This document shows, piece after piece, positions 19,146 to 27,699 of a DNA stretch of 38,668 nucleotides; within the stretch, counting starts at the first letter, position 1, and the number at the start of each line of letters is the position of its first letter. The notes under the pieces were generated by a model. It ran no database searches. It had not been told where the DNA came from and saw only the letters and a program-made list of their open reading frames with translations. The translations under genes and the position numbers were made by a program. This DNA is from Spirabiliibacterium mucosae (GTDB lineage: Bacteria; Pseudomonadota; Gammaproteobacteria; Enterobacterales; Pasteurellaceae). The DNA lies in contig NZ_JABTBO010000021.1 in assembly GCF_014884965.1 (NCBI RefSeq), forward strand, positions 1 to 38,668, in the 5' to 3' direction.

Positions 19146-20408
19146 ATGTTTAAAGTACTCTTTTTAATGCTCCTATTACTCGCCGGCCTCGTGGCTGGGC
19201 CGTATCTTTCTGGCAAACAAGGTTATGTGTTGATCTCTACCGCCGATTACAACATTGAAATGAGCATCCCAACCTTGGTGGTGTTCTTTGTGGTGAGCTT
19301 GGCGGTGATTTACTTGCTGCAATGGTTGGTGAGCCGTTTTTTCAAAATGAGCAACAACACCTACCACTGGTTTTCTCGCCGTAAACGCGTGAAAGCAGAA
19401 AAACAAACCATGGCGGGCTTGATCAAAATGAACGAGGGCGATTATTCCAAAGCGGAAAAATTAATCGCCAAAAATGCCAAACACGCGCCAGAGCCTGTGC
19501 TGAACTTTATTAAAGCCGCTGAAGCTGCGCAGCAAAAAGGCGACGATCTCAATGCCAACCACTATTTAATGGAGGCCACCAAACTGGCCGGCAACGACAA
19601 CTTGGTGGTGGAAATTGCCCGCGCGCGCATCATGCTGATGCAAGGTAAAGTGTCCGCTGCCCGCAGCGCTATCGACAGCTTGCTGGTGGCCTGCCCACAC
19701 AACCCTGAAGTGCTGCGCTTGGCAGTGGATATTTATTTGCAATCCAAAGCCTATGCCCACCTTGATGAGTTGTATAACCGCGTGGAAAACCGCCTCAATT
19801 ACAGCAACGAGCAGTTGTTGGCCTTGAAACACACGATTGAAGACGGCTTGCAAGACGAAAAACTCAATGAAGAGGGTGTTGACGGCTTGCTGGCGTGGTG
19901 GAAGGCGCAATCGCGCGCGCGCCACAACGATCCGTATGCGCAAATCGGCATGCTTAAACGCCTGCTGGCGGCCAATGATCACGAATCGGCCTACGATTTT
20001 GCTCTTGATGGCGCCAAACGGGTGGATGCCAAAGCCGACAAGCTCGCGTTGTTAGAGCAATTGCCACTGCTGCAATGGGAGAAAAACAACAAGCTCATCA
20101 AAGTGTTGGAAAAACAATTGGTCAACTGCGACGATGCGCAATTGCAAGTGGCGTACAGCCGCACATTAGGCTATTTGAACGCCCGCATTGACGCCTTTGA
20201 ACAGGCCAAAACTTATTTAGACAACCTCATCAGTGAGCCAGCGCTAAGCCAAGCGGCGGATTACACCATGGCGGCGTATGTCTATGAGCAATTGGGCGAT
20301 CACAGCGGCGCGCAAAAAATCCGCGAGCAAGGCCTAACACAGGCCATGGGCAAAACACCCAACCCCGTGCCTGCCCAGCCTGCGCTGATTGAAGCACCTA
20401 AAGCATAA
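19146..20408 (+). CDS. hemY: HemY protein (TPR membrane protein of the hem operon)
   Basis: HemY of this type is an inner-membrane protein with tetratricopeptide repeats, encoded after hemX in gammaproteobacteria; it is unrelated to the Bacillus protoporphyrinogen oxidase of the same name. The product has 420 residues. There are two N-terminal membrane segments (about 2-20 and 40-62), the conserved GYVLISTADYNIEMS between them, then a helical repeat region with MNEGDYSKAEKLIAKNAK. Its biochemical role in haem synthesis is not settled. AGGAGG lies just before the ATG, 12 bases after hemX. Confidence 0.95.
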   Translation: MFKVLFLMLLLLAGLVAGPYLSGKQGYVLISTADYNIEMSIPTLVVFFVVSLAVIYLLQWLVSRFFKMSNNTYHWFSRRKRVKAEKQTMAGLIKMNEGDYSKAEKLIAKNAKHAPEPVLNFIKAAEAAQQKGDDLNANHYLMEATKLAGNDNLVVEIARARIMLMQGKVSAARSAIDSLLVACPHNPEVLRLAVDIYLQSKAYAHLDELYNRVENRLNYSNEQLLALKHTIEDGLQDEKLNEEGVDGLLAWWKAQSRARHNDPYAQIGMLKRLLAANDHESAYDFALDGAKRVDAKADKLALLEQLPLLQWEKNNKLIKVLEKQLVNCDDAQLQVAYSRTLGYLNARIDAFEQAKTYLDNLISEPALSQAADYTMAAYVYEQLGDHSGAQKIREQGLTQAMGKTPNPVPAQPALIEAPKA

Positions 20409-20414
20409 TAAAAC

Positions 20415-20435
20415 AAAGGGGCCGTGTGCCCCTTT
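20415..20435 (+). terminator. Terminator-like hairpin after hemY
   Basis: An eight-base-pair stem AAAGGGGC / GCCCCTTT with a five-base loop. The tail (CTATTTG) is only partly T-rich, so read-through into the lipoprotein gene is possible. Confidence 0.5.
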
Positions 20436-20457
20436 CTATTTGAGACAAGGAGAGAAA

Positions 20458-20907
20458 ATGAAACTGCTTAAAACCGCACTTTGCATTTTGCCTGTGGCCT
20501 TGGCTGGCTGCACCCAAGTGGAAAGTCAGCCCGCGCAACCGCTTGATACCAAAACCGTGTTGGATTATCAAAAAAGTGTCTCTAAGCCTAGCGCCAACAG
20601 CCGCTATGTCAGTGAACAAAGCACAGAGGTGCTCAACGCCAGCGACAATAAAAGTGCGGTAAGAAAGCCGGGCAAAATCCGCGGCATCCGCATGGGCACC
20701 GGTGGTGACATTGGCTTTGGCAGCGCGGTGGGCATCCCAGCCACCATGAAAGTGCATGAGCAAGGCTCACGCCGTTATATCCGTGAAAGCGACGTGCAAA
20801 CCGATATAATTAAAAACACCCCAACGGAAAAACACACCCGCACCATTGAGCACAGCCAAGAGCGCTGGCAGTCAAACTCCAGCTCGGTGCATTTTGGCCT
20901 GCATTGA
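20458..20907 (+). CDS. Small lipoprotein of unknown function
   Basis: I do not recognise the family. The 149-residue product has a classical lipoprotein signal peptide with the lipobox LAGC (cysteine 18), then a Ser/Gln-rich stretch, a short basic and glycine-rich middle (RKPGKIRGIRMGTGGDIGFGSAVG), and a polar C-terminus. AAGGAG lies before the chosen ATG at 20458; a longer frame from 20389 overlaps hemY and has no signal peptide at its start. The residue after the lipid cysteine is Thr, not Asp, so outer-membrane sorting by Lol is expected. An uptake signal encodes part of the signal peptide (KTALC). Confidence 0.85.
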   Translation: MKLLKTALCILPVALAGCTQVESQPAQPLDTKTVLDYQKSVSKPSANSRYVSEQSTEVLNASDNKSAVRKPGKIRGIRMGTGGDIGFGSAVGIPATMKVHEQGSRRYIRESDVQTDIIKNTPTEKHTRTIEHSQERWQSNSSSVHFGLH

Positions 20908-20912
20908 TATAA

Positions 20913-20936
20913 AAAAGCGACCCGCAGGTCGCTTTT
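20913..20936. terminator. Bidirectional terminator between the lipoprotein gene and hslU
   Basis: A ten-base-pair stem AAAAGCGACC / GGTCGCTTTT with a four-base loop and T-rich tails on both strands. Confidence 0.85.
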
Positions 20937-20946
20937 GTTTTGCCCT

Positions 20947-22278
20947 TTAGAGAATAAAGCGGCTTAAATCTTCGTTTTCCACCACCTCGCCGAGGGCGTT
21001 TTGCACATAGGCTTTGTCGATGCTCACTGCCTGGCCACTCATTTCGCTGGCGTCAAACGAGATTTTATCCATCAAACGCTCAAGCACGGTGTGCAAACGA
21101 CGCGCGCCGATGTTCTCAGTTTTCTCATTCACGGTGAACGCCGCTTGCGCAATGGTGGCGATGGCTTCATCAGTGAAGGTGATCTCCACCCCTTCGGTTT
21201 TCATTAACGCTTGATATTGCTCGGTGAGTGAAGCATTCGGCTCGGTTAAAATGCGCTCAAAATCTTGTGCGCTCAGCGCGCCCAGCTCAACACGAATTGG
21301 CAGCCGCCCTTGTAATTCAGGAATAAGATCCGACGGGCGTGCCACTTGGAAGGCACCCGAGGCGATAAACAAAATATGGTCTGTTTTCACCATGCCGTGT
21401 TTGGTGTTGATGGTTGAGCCCTCCACCAGCGGCAACAAATCACGCTGCACGCCTTCACGCGACACATCAGGCCCTGAGGTTTCACCGCGTTTGCAGATTT
21501 TATCAATCTCATCAATAAACACGATGCCGTGCTGCTCCACCGCTTCAATCGCTTTGAGTTTCAGCTCTTCAGGGTTGATGAGCTTGGCCGCTTCGTCTTC
21601 AGTCAGCACTTTGAGCGCATCTTTAATTTTCATTTTGCGCTTTTTGGTCTGCCCGCTCGACATATTTTGAAACATCGATTGCAGCTGATTGGTCATTTCT
21701 TCCATGCCAGGAGGCGCCATAATTTCCACGCCCATCGACGCTTGCGCCACATCAATTTCAATCTCTTTGTCGTCAAGCTGGCCTTCACGCAGTTTTTTGC
21801 GGAACACTTGGCGAGTGTGGCTGGCAGTCTCCGTTTTTTCGGCCTCGCCCCACTGATTTTGCGCCGGCGGCAACAGTGCGTCTAAAATGCGCTCCTCTGC
21901 CGCTTCCTCGGCACGGTATTTATTTTTTTCAATCTCCGTGTGGCGCACCAGTTTCATCGCCACATCGGTTAAATCACGAATAATGGAATCCACCTCTTTA
22001 CCCACATAACCTACTTCAGTGAATTTGGTGGCTTCCACTTTGATAAACGGTGCATTGGCCAGCTTGGCCAAACGGCGGGCGATTTCCGTTTTCCCCACGC
22101 CCGTTGGACCAATCATTAAAATATTTTTCGGTGTAACCTCATGGCGTAGCGGCTCTGGCAGCTGCATACGCCGCCAACGGTTGCGCAGGGCAATGGCCAC
22201 AGCGCGTTTGGCGTCACTTTGGCCGATAATGTGGCGGTCGAGTTCGGATACAATTTCGCGAGGTGTCATCTCAGACAT
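20947..22278 (-). CDS. hslU: HslUV protease ATPase subunit HslU
   Basis: HslU is the AAA+ hexameric unfoldase that feeds proteins to the HslV peptidase. The product has 443 residues, the E. coli length. The Walker A motif GPTGVGKT is at residues 57-64, Walker B is in [10 protein letters not shown], and the pore motif GYVG is in [11 protein letters not shown]. The C-terminal tail EDLSRFIL, which inserts into HslV, is conserved. AAGGAA precedes the ATG. It follows hslV with nine bases between them, so the two form one operon. Confidence 0.98.
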   Translation of the reverse strand: MSEMTPREIVSELDRHIIGQSDAKRAVAIALRNRWRRMQLPEPLRHEVTPKNILMIGPTGVGKTEIARRLAKLANAPFIKVEATKFTEVGYVGKEVDSIIRDLTDVAMKLVRHTEIEKNKYRAEEAAEERILDALLPPAQNQWGEAEKTETASHTRQVFRKKLREGQLDDKEIEIDVAQASMGVEIMAPPGMEEMTNQLQSMFQNMSSGQTKKRKMKIKDALKVLTEDEAAKLINPEELKLKAIEAVEQHGIVFIDEIDKICKRGETSGPDVSREGVQRDLLPLVEGSTINTKHGMVKTDHILFIASGAFQVARPSDLIPELQGRLPIRVELGALSAQDFERILTEPNASLTEQYQALMKTEGVEITFTDEAIATIAQAAFTVNEKTENIGARRLHTVLERLMDKISFDASEMSGQAVSIDKAYVQNALGEVVENEDLSRFIL

Positions 22279-22287
22279 ACTTTTTCC

Positions 22288-22827
22288 TTATTCTTTTTCT
22301 GGATTCGGGAGTTGCTCAATGGTGAAATTGGTGTTGGTGAACACGCAAATATCGCCGGCAATTTTGAGTGATTTTTCCACAATTTCACGGGCGGAAAGTG
22401 CGGTGTTATCCACTAGCGCGCGTGCAGCAGAAAGCGCATAATTGCCGCCCGAGCCGATAGCGAGGATTTGGTCTTCTTCAGGCTGCACCACATCGCCAAG
22501 GCCACTGATGATGAGTGACTCTTTTTCATCCGCCACAATCAACATCGCCTCTAATTTGCGCAGCGCACGGTCGGTGCGCCACTCTTTGGCCAGCTCAACC
22601 GCACTTTTGAGCAAATGCCCTTGGTGCATCTCCAGCTTGCGCTCAAACAGCTCAAACAGCGTAAATGCATCTGCCGTGCCGCCCGCAAAGCCGGCAAGCA
22701 CTTTGCCGCCATACAAACGGCGCACCTTGCGCGCGTTGCCTTTCATCACGGTGTTGCCCAGCGACACTTGCCCGTCGCCCCCTACCACTACTTCGCCATT
22801 ACGGCGCACACTGACTATCGTTGTCAT
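22288..22827 (-). CDS. hslV: HslUV protease peptidase subunit HslV
   Basis: HslV is a proteasome-like threonine peptidase that forms a double hexamer with HslU. The chosen start at 22827 gives 179 residues beginning [11 protein letters not shown], so that the catalytic threonine is exposed after Met removal. The frame is open ten codons further (to 22857), which would bury the threonine. GAGG lies before the [24 protein letters not shown] and the GSGGNYA segment are typical. In E. coli the operon is heat-shock controlled; no clear sigma-32 promoter was found here. Confidence 0.98.
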   Translation of the reverse strand: MTTIVSVRRNGEVVVGGDGQVSLGNTVMKGNARKVRRLYGGKVLAGFAGGTADAFTLFELFERKLEMHQGHLLKSAVELAKEWRTDRALRKLEAMLIVADEKESLIISGLGDVVQPEEDQILAIGSGGNYALSAARALVDNTALSAREIVEKSLKIAGDICVFTNTNFTIEQLPNPEKE

Positions 22828-22936
22828 GATTCCCTCTCGTGCAAAGCGCAACCGCACTTTGCCTTTTGCTATTCAATAGTGACTATATGGGTATGAAAAC
22901 CGCACTTTCAAGGTGTGGTGAATTTAAGGCAAAAAA

Positions 22937-22958
22937 AAGTGCGGTCGAAACCGCACTT
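22937..22958 (-). terminator. Terminator of dcuC made of an inverted USS pair
   Basis: AAGTGCGGT (22937-22945), four loop bases and ACCGCACTT (22950-22958) form a perfect hairpin with a long T run on the minus strand. Two more uptake signals lie in the same gap (near 22851 and 22899). Confidence 0.88.
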
Positions 22959-22973
22959 TGATATCCGTTGGTG

Positions 22974-24347
22974 TTACACCACCGCAGGGATGGCGAAGAT
23001 GGTGTAAACGACGATGACAATCGCGCCCACCAGCAACGGCACGCTGGTGCGTTTGACCAGCAACAGCGGTGAAATGTTACCCGCGCCAGAGACGGCCACA
23101 ATCACGCCTGACACCGGCGACATGCCGCGCGCGGTGTTGGAGACTTGCACCATTGGCGCAATCAAGTAGGCTGGGTTGATGCCCAAGTGAGCGGCTAGTT
23201 TTGGGGCAATTTCCACAAAGGCATAAAACGCGGCGTTACCCGAACCTGAAGCGATGGTCACCAGCATGGTAATTATCACCAAGGTGAGCATCATGATCAG
23301 CGCGGCTGAGCCAAATTGTTGTGTGGTATCAATCAAATCACGGATAAAGCCAATTTGGTTGAGCCCTTCAGCAAAAACGCCCGCGGCTACCAACAGCATC
23401 ACCACGCCAGAGAAGGCCTCCGCCATGCCTTTGTAGCAAACTTCAATGCCTTCATAAACCGCTTGCGCACTGCGTTTGCGGATAAATTCGATCACCGCTG
23501 TGATAATAATGGTGAGCACCACCACCGCACCGAGAGAGAGTTTTGGCAAGGTTTCGCCGTTGAACAGCAAAAGGCCTGCAATCGGTAAAAATGGCAAAAT
23601 GATATAAAACGTTGGTGCGTTGGTTTTCAACAAGCTATCGGCATCGACGTCATCACTTGGTTGATAGCGTGTTTGCTCTGGGTGCAAGCCCTCTTGGCGA
23701 TCGCAAAAACGCTGCCAGAAAAAGTGCGTGGCCGCAATCGCCAACAGCGCGACGATACTCATTGGCAAAATGGTGAAAAACGAGAAATCGATGATGTTGG
23801 TTTCAGCTTTCTCTGCCGCCAAAATCAAATCCGCCGCGGTTGGGTTGAGGTTCACCGCCGAGGTGGTGGCGCACACCGCTGCCGCACTGGGTGCGGAGAT
23901 GCCAAGGCGCGTCATGATTGGGAAGAAGGTCGCCATCAAAAATACACCCAGCGCGGTGGCCGAGCCAATCGCAAAGCCCATTTGATAGGCAATCAAATAG
24001 CCGCCGACTAGCAGCAAATACGGCGATTTAATGTGGCGCAGCGGTTTGCACAGCACGCGCACCACCACGTCGTTGGCGCCCACTTCAGACATATAATAAG
24101 AAAAGCCGATCAAAATCATGATCAATAGCCCCAAGCCGCCGCCGCGTTTTTCCATCAGGGAATAGATGTATTCGACAATGTCGGTCACGCTGGTGCCGGT
24201 GCTTTCTTTCAGCGGGGAGTTGCCCATAAAGGCGCCGACAATCAACAATGCGATGCCCGCCACAAACAACACGCCCTTGGCGTTATAGTGTTTGATGATG
24301 AAAAAGCCGACCAAAAATATGGCTAAAAATCCCAGAAGTAATCCCAT
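22974..24347 (-). CDS. dcuC: Anaerobic C4-dicarboxylate transporter DcuC
   Basis: DcuC exchanges or exports succinate and related C4-dicarboxylates during anaerobic growth. The product has 457 residues (E. coli 461) and is a multi-span membrane protein. Segments matching E. coli DcuC include GVLFVAGIALLIVGAFMG, TDIVEYI, GANDVVVRV, KSPYLLL, SATALGVFLMATFFPIM, AHFFWQR, TIASGSGNAAFYAFVEIAPKLA and SPVSGVIVAVSG. AAGGAG precedes the ATG. It lies nine bases after pepT and probably shares the FNR-controlled promoter found upstream of pepT. Confidence 0.92.
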   Translation of the reverse strand: MGLLLGFLAIFLVGFFIIKHYNAKGVLFVAGIALLIVGAFMGNSPLKESTGTSVTDIVEYIYSLMEKRGGGLGLLIMILIGFSYYMSEVGANDVVVRVLCKPLRHIKSPYLLLVGGYLIAYQMGFAIGSATALGVFLMATFFPIMTRLGISAPSAAAVCATTSAVNLNPTAADLILAAEKAETNIIDFSFFTILPMSIVALLAIAATHFFWQRFCDRQEGLHPEQTRYQPSDDVDADSLLKTNAPTFYIILPFLPIAGLLLFNGETLPKLSLGAVVVLTIIITAVIEFIRKRSAQAVYEGIEVCYKGMAEAFSGVVMLLVAAGVFAEGLNQIGFIRDLIDTTQQFGSAALIMMLTLVIITMLVTIASGSGNAAFYAFVEIAPKLAAHLGINPAYLIAPMVQVSNTARGMSPVSGVIVAVSGAGNISPLLLVKRTSVPLLVGAIVIVVYTIFAIPAVV

Positions 24348-24356
24348 GTGTTCTCC

Positions 24357-25601
24357 TTATCCTTTTTTGCTGAGGGCGACAATGGTGCCCAATAAAACAT
24401 TGGCGGCTTGGTTCATCACATCCAGTGAAATAAACTCAAACTTACCGTGAAAATTCTCCCCGCCGGTGAACAAGTTCGGGGTTGGCAGGCCCATAAACGA
24501 CAGCTGCGCACCGTCGGTGCCGCCGCGGATGGGCTCAAGATTGGGTGTAATGCCAAGGTTGGCCATCACCTGTTTTGGCACCTCAATGAGTTGCGGGTAA
24601 TCGGCGACTTTTTCGCGCATATTGGCGTAGTGCTGCACCACGTCAAGCTGACCGCACTTTTCACCGTAGCGCTGGCGCATCGCCTGCAAAGTTTCGCGCA
24701 GTTGCGCTTCTTTTTCATCTAAGCCGGCGCGCTCAAAATCCCGCAAAGCGTAATGCAGCTGGCAGCGCTCAAGGCAGCCGTCGATTTTGCGCAAGTAAAT
24801 AAAGCCCTCTTTGCCCTCACTGGTCGCGGGCGTCAAGTGTGCTGGCAGCGCGGCTTGAAATTCACATGCGCGCTCCCAGGCGTTGATCATTTTGCCTTTC
24901 GCGCTGCCTGGGTGCACTGCACGGCCAAAGAAGGTCACTGTTGCCTCAGCGGCGTTGAAGTTTTCAAATTGCAGCTCACCCAGCGGCCCGCCGTCGAGGG
25001 TGTAGGCAAAATCGGCGCCAAATTTTTCCACATCAAAATGCTTCGGCCCGCGGCCAATTTCTTCATCTGGGGTGAAGCCCACACGCAGTTTGCCGTGCGG
25101 AATCTCAGGGTGCGCTTGGAGGTATTCAATCACCGATAAGATGATTGCGATGCCGGATTTGTCATCGGCACCGAGCAACGATGTGCCGTCAGTGGTTACT
25201 AACGTGTGGCCTAAAAGTGCGGTCAAATTTGGGAATTGTTCAGGTGAGAGCTCATCGCCACTGCCTTTGAGCGCAATCGCTTGGCCGTCGTAATCTTCAA
25301 TAATTTGTGGCCGCACATCTTTGCCGTTGAAATCCGGCGCGGTATCCACGTGCGCGAGCAAACCAAGCACTGGTGCATCGTCCACATTTGCAGGCAGGCT
25401 GGCAAACAAATAGCCTTTGTCGTCAAGCGTGATCTCGCTTAGGCCCATTTTTTGCATTTCTTGCTCTAACAGGCGCAGCAAATCCCACTGTTGTGGCGTG
25501 CTGGGCACGGTGTTGCTGGCGGCATCCGAGGTGGTGAAGACTTTCACATAGCGCAACAGGCGCTCGAGTAACGGGGTGTTGAGGTTGATTAATTCGTTCA
25601 T
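24357..25601 (-). CDS. pepT: Peptidase T (tripeptide aminopeptidase)
   Basis: PepT is a cytoplasmic zinc-dependent M20 peptidase that releases the N-terminal residue of tripeptides. The product has 414 residues (E. coli 408). Metal and active-site segments are visible: HVDTAPD, TSLLGADDKSG, TPDEEIGRG, LDGGPLG and GGTDGAQLSFMGLPTPNLFTGGENFHG. The frame is open to 25817, inside waaC, but the ATG at 25601 follows AAGGAG and begins with the family start. In Salmonella pepT is induced without oxygen through FNR; a perfect FNR box upstream supports the same here. It is the first gene of a pepT-dcuC operon. Confidence 0.96.
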   Translation of the reverse strand: MNELINLNTPLLERLLRYVKVFTTSDAASNTVPSTPQQWDLLRLLEQEMQKMGLSEITLDDKGYLFASLPANVDDAPVLGLLAHVDTAPDFNGKDVRPQIIEDYDGQAIALKGSGDELSPEQFPNLTALLGHTLVTTDGTSLLGADDKSGIAIILSVIEYLQAHPEIPHGKLRVGFTPDEEIGRGPKHFDVEKFGADFAYTLDGGPLGELQFENFNAAEATVTFFGRAVHPGSAKGKMINAWERACEFQAALPAHLTPATSEGKEGFIYLRKIDGCLERCQLHYALRDFERAGLDEKEAQLRETLQAMRQRYGEKCGQLDVVQHYANMREKVADYPQLIEVPKQVMANLGITPNLEPIRGGTDGAQLSFMGLPTPNLFTGGENFHGKFEFISLDVMNQAANVLLGTIVALSKKG

Positions 25602-25619
25602 TGATTTCTCCTTGGTTTT

Positions 25620-25660
25620 ATCATACCCAATGATTGAAAAAGGCGGTTGATCTAAATCAA
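25620..25660 (-). promoter_or_regulatory. FNR box and promoter of pepT-dcuC
   Basis: TTGATCTAAATCAA at 25647-25660 is a perfect match to the known FNR consensus TTGAT-N4-ATCAA. On the minus strand TATGAT lies at 25620-25625, which puts the start near 25613. The box is then centred about 41 bases upstream, the standard place for class II activation. The box overlaps the loop and upper stem of the waaC terminator. Confidence 0.85.
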
Positions 25661-25671
25661 ACCGCCTTTTT
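25637..25671 (-). terminator. Intrinsic terminator of the hldD-waaF-waaC operon
   Basis: A long stem with arms AAAAAGGCGGTTGAT and ATCAAACCGCCTTTTT (one bulged base) closes a four-base loop CTAA, with T tracts on both sides. It lies five bases after the waaC stop codon. Confidence 0.88.
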
Positions 25672-25675
25672 ATTT

Positions 25676-26632
25676 TTATGGGTCTATCCAGTTGATGAGC
25701 GCATCCCACACTGTATCTGGGGTTAAATTCGCCATGCCACTGGCGGAAAGTGCGGTTTGGTTTTGCCCGTAGCTGCCAATCAGTTTGGGATCGGTCGCGC
25801 CATAAAGGCCAATGCACGGCACATCAAGCGCCGCTGTGAGGTGAGAAAGCCCCGTGTCCACCGCCACCACAGCGCTGGCGTTGGCTAAAATGCCCGCAAT
25901 TTCGCTTAGGCTGGATTTCGGCAACACCGCGGCCTGCGGGCTTGTGGCCGCCAAGCGCTCGGCGCGTTCACGCTCGCGCGCATTGCCCCACGGCAGTTTC
26001 ACCGCCATGCCAAGGGCGGCGGTGCGGGCAATCAGCTCACGCCAGTGCGCTTCCGGCCAGTGTTTGTCATCACGGGTGGTGGCGTGGATAAACACGCAAT
26101 AAGGCTCAACCGCACTTTGAGTTTGAAAATGCGCTGCAATGCCGTAATCGCCCTGAGTTTGCGGCAAGGCGTAGCCCAAGGCGTGGGCAAACAACGCACG
26201 GATGCGCTCAACGGCGTGCTGCTCATAAGCAATAGCATAACGCTTATCATAAAACCATGCTGCCAGCGGCTCACGGATGCTGTGGCGATCGTAGCCGTGC
26301 TTGGTGCCGTGCGCTAGGCGGGTTGCAAAAACCGCACTTTTGATTAAGCCTTGAGCGTCAATCACCGCGTCATATTGGCTGCGTTGCAGCGTGCGGCGGT
26401 AGGCGTGATATTCCCGCCAGGTGCTGGCGTTGAACAGGGATTTTCGCCAGCGGCGAATCGCAATCGGGATCACCTGCTCCACGGCGCTATGCCAGCGCGG
26501 GATTTCGGCAAAGCCCTCTTCCACCACCCAATCAAAGCGGATTCCAGGCAGTGCTTGTTGCGCGTCGGTCAGCGCCGGCAGGGTGTGGAGCACATCGCCC
26601 ATCGAGGAGGTTTTGACAATGCAGATTTTCAT
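25676..26632 (-). CDS. waaC: Lipopolysaccharide heptosyltransferase I
   Basis: WaaC adds the first L-glycero-D-manno-heptose to Kdo in the inner core of lipopolysaccharide. It is a GT9 enzyme on the cytoplasmic face of the inner membrane. The product has 318 residues (E. coli 319). The N-terminus MKICIVKTSSMGDVLHTLPALTDAQQALPGIRFDWVVEEGFA, split here only by small changes, is nearly that of E. coli, and DAQGLIKSA, HATTRDDKHWP and VDTGLSHLTAALD are present. Its ATG overlaps the waaF stop by four bases (ATGA). It is the last gene of hldD-waaF-waaC. Confidence 0.96.
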   Translation of the reverse strand: MKICIVKTSSMGDVLHTLPALTDAQQALPGIRFDWVVEEGFAEIPRWHSAVEQVIPIAIRRWRKSLFNASTWREYHAYRRTLQRSQYDAVIDAQGLIKSAVFATRLAHGTKHGYDRHSIREPLAAWFYDKRYAIAYEQHAVERIRALFAHALGYALPQTQGDYGIAAHFQTQSAVEPYCVFIHATTRDDKHWPEAHWRELIARTAALGMAVKLPWGNARERERAERLAATSPQAAVLPKSSLSEIAGILANASAVVAVDTGLSHLTAALDVPCIGLYGATDPKLIGSYGQNQTALSASGMANLTPDTVWDALINWIDP

Positions 26633-27687
26633 TGCGCCACCGCACTTTTCGCCAGCACCCGCTCAAGGGCGGCGAGCGCCATCTCTGGGGTGATGTCAAT
26701 CAAACTTTGATGATAACCCTGCTCGCTGTCGCGGCTTGACCGCACTTTAATCAGCCCGCCTTTGATCAAGCGGATAATCTCCACGTTGTCGCTCAGCGGC
26801 GGGGTGTATTCTGGGCTGGTTGGGCCATAAAGCGCCACCAGCGGGCGCGTGAGCGCCGCGGCGATGTGCATCAAGCCTGAATCGTTGCTGACCACCGCAT
26901 CGCAGCATGAGAGCAAATCAATCACCTCTGGCAGGCTGGTTTGGCCGGCAAGATTGACGCAAAAACGCTGGTCATCCGCGCAAAGTGCGGTTTGGATCGC
27001 CTCGCCCACTGCTTCATCTTTGGCAGAGCCGAAAATCTGCACTTGATAGCCGCGCGCAATCAATAATTTCGCCAATGCGGCATAATGAAAGTGCGGCCAG
27101 CGTTTGGCCGGGCCAAATTCCGCCCCAGGGCAAAAGCCGATCACAGGTCGATGTTCCGCCAGCGCACTTTGGTGAGCAAATTTTGCCAGTGTTTGCTCAA
27201 CCGCACTTTGCTCCACTTGCAAATACGGCTTGTGGACAACCATTTCCACCGCGGCCGGCACTTGGTCTTTATCAAACCCCAGCGCCACATAGCGCTGCAC
27301 CATGAGTGGATAATCGTGTTTATTTTTACGCCAATCATTAAGCAGACCGTAGCGGCTTTCCCCAAGCCAGCCACGGCGGTGGGCAATGCGCGCGAAAAAC
27401 GGCACCAAGGCGGATTTGAAGGAATTGGGCAGCACAATCGCCATGTCGTATTGCCCGCGCAAGGTTTTACCTAGGCGATAGCGCTCGGCGAGGGCAAAGC
27501 GGCCGTGACCAATGGGCATTTCAAGGGCGTGGCGCACCTCGGGCATGCGCGTGAGCAGCGCACGGCACCAATTCGGCGCAAGCACGTCGATGTTACAGTC
27601 GTTATAGCGTTGTTTGAGCTGTTGATAAAGGCTGTGAGACATCATCATATCCCCCACCCACGACGGCCCAATAATGAGAATATTCAC
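26629..27687 (-). CDS. waaF: Lipopolysaccharide heptosyltransferase II
   Basis: WaaF adds the second heptose of the inner core. It is a GT9 family enzyme. The product has 352 residues (E. coli 348), with the N-terminal GPSWVGDMMMSHSL, FCPGAEFGPAKRWP and SNDSGLMHIAAAL as family landmarks. The start codon is GTG at 27687, and its first two bases are the last two of an uptake signal (AAGTGCGGT then G). AAAGG lies upstream at a slightly long distance. It starts 12 bases after hldD and overlaps waaC by four bases. Confidence 0.95.
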   Translation of the reverse strand: MNILIIGPSWVGDMMMSHSLYQQLKQRYNDCNIDVLAPNWCRALLTRMPEVRHALEMPIGHGRFALAERYRLGKTLRGQYDMAIVLPNSFKSALVPFFARIAHRRGWLGESRYGLLNDWRKNKHDYPLMVQRYVALGFDKDQVPAAVEMVVHKPYLQVEQSAVEQTLAKFAHQSALAEHRPVIGFCPGAEFGPAKRWPHFHYAALAKLLIARGYQVQIFGSAKDEAVGEAIQTALCADDQRFCVNLAGQTSLPEVIDLLSCCDAVVSNDSGLMHIAAALTRPLVALYGPTSPEYTPPLSDNVEIIRLIKGGLIKVRSSRDSEQGYHQSLIDITPEMALAALERVLAKSAVAQ

Positions 27688-27699
27688 CGCACTTTACCT

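Noticed and set aside
25602-25817. N-terminal extension of pepT into waaC
   Set aside because: It crosses the waaC terminator and stop; AAGGAG and the family N-terminus place the start at 25601.
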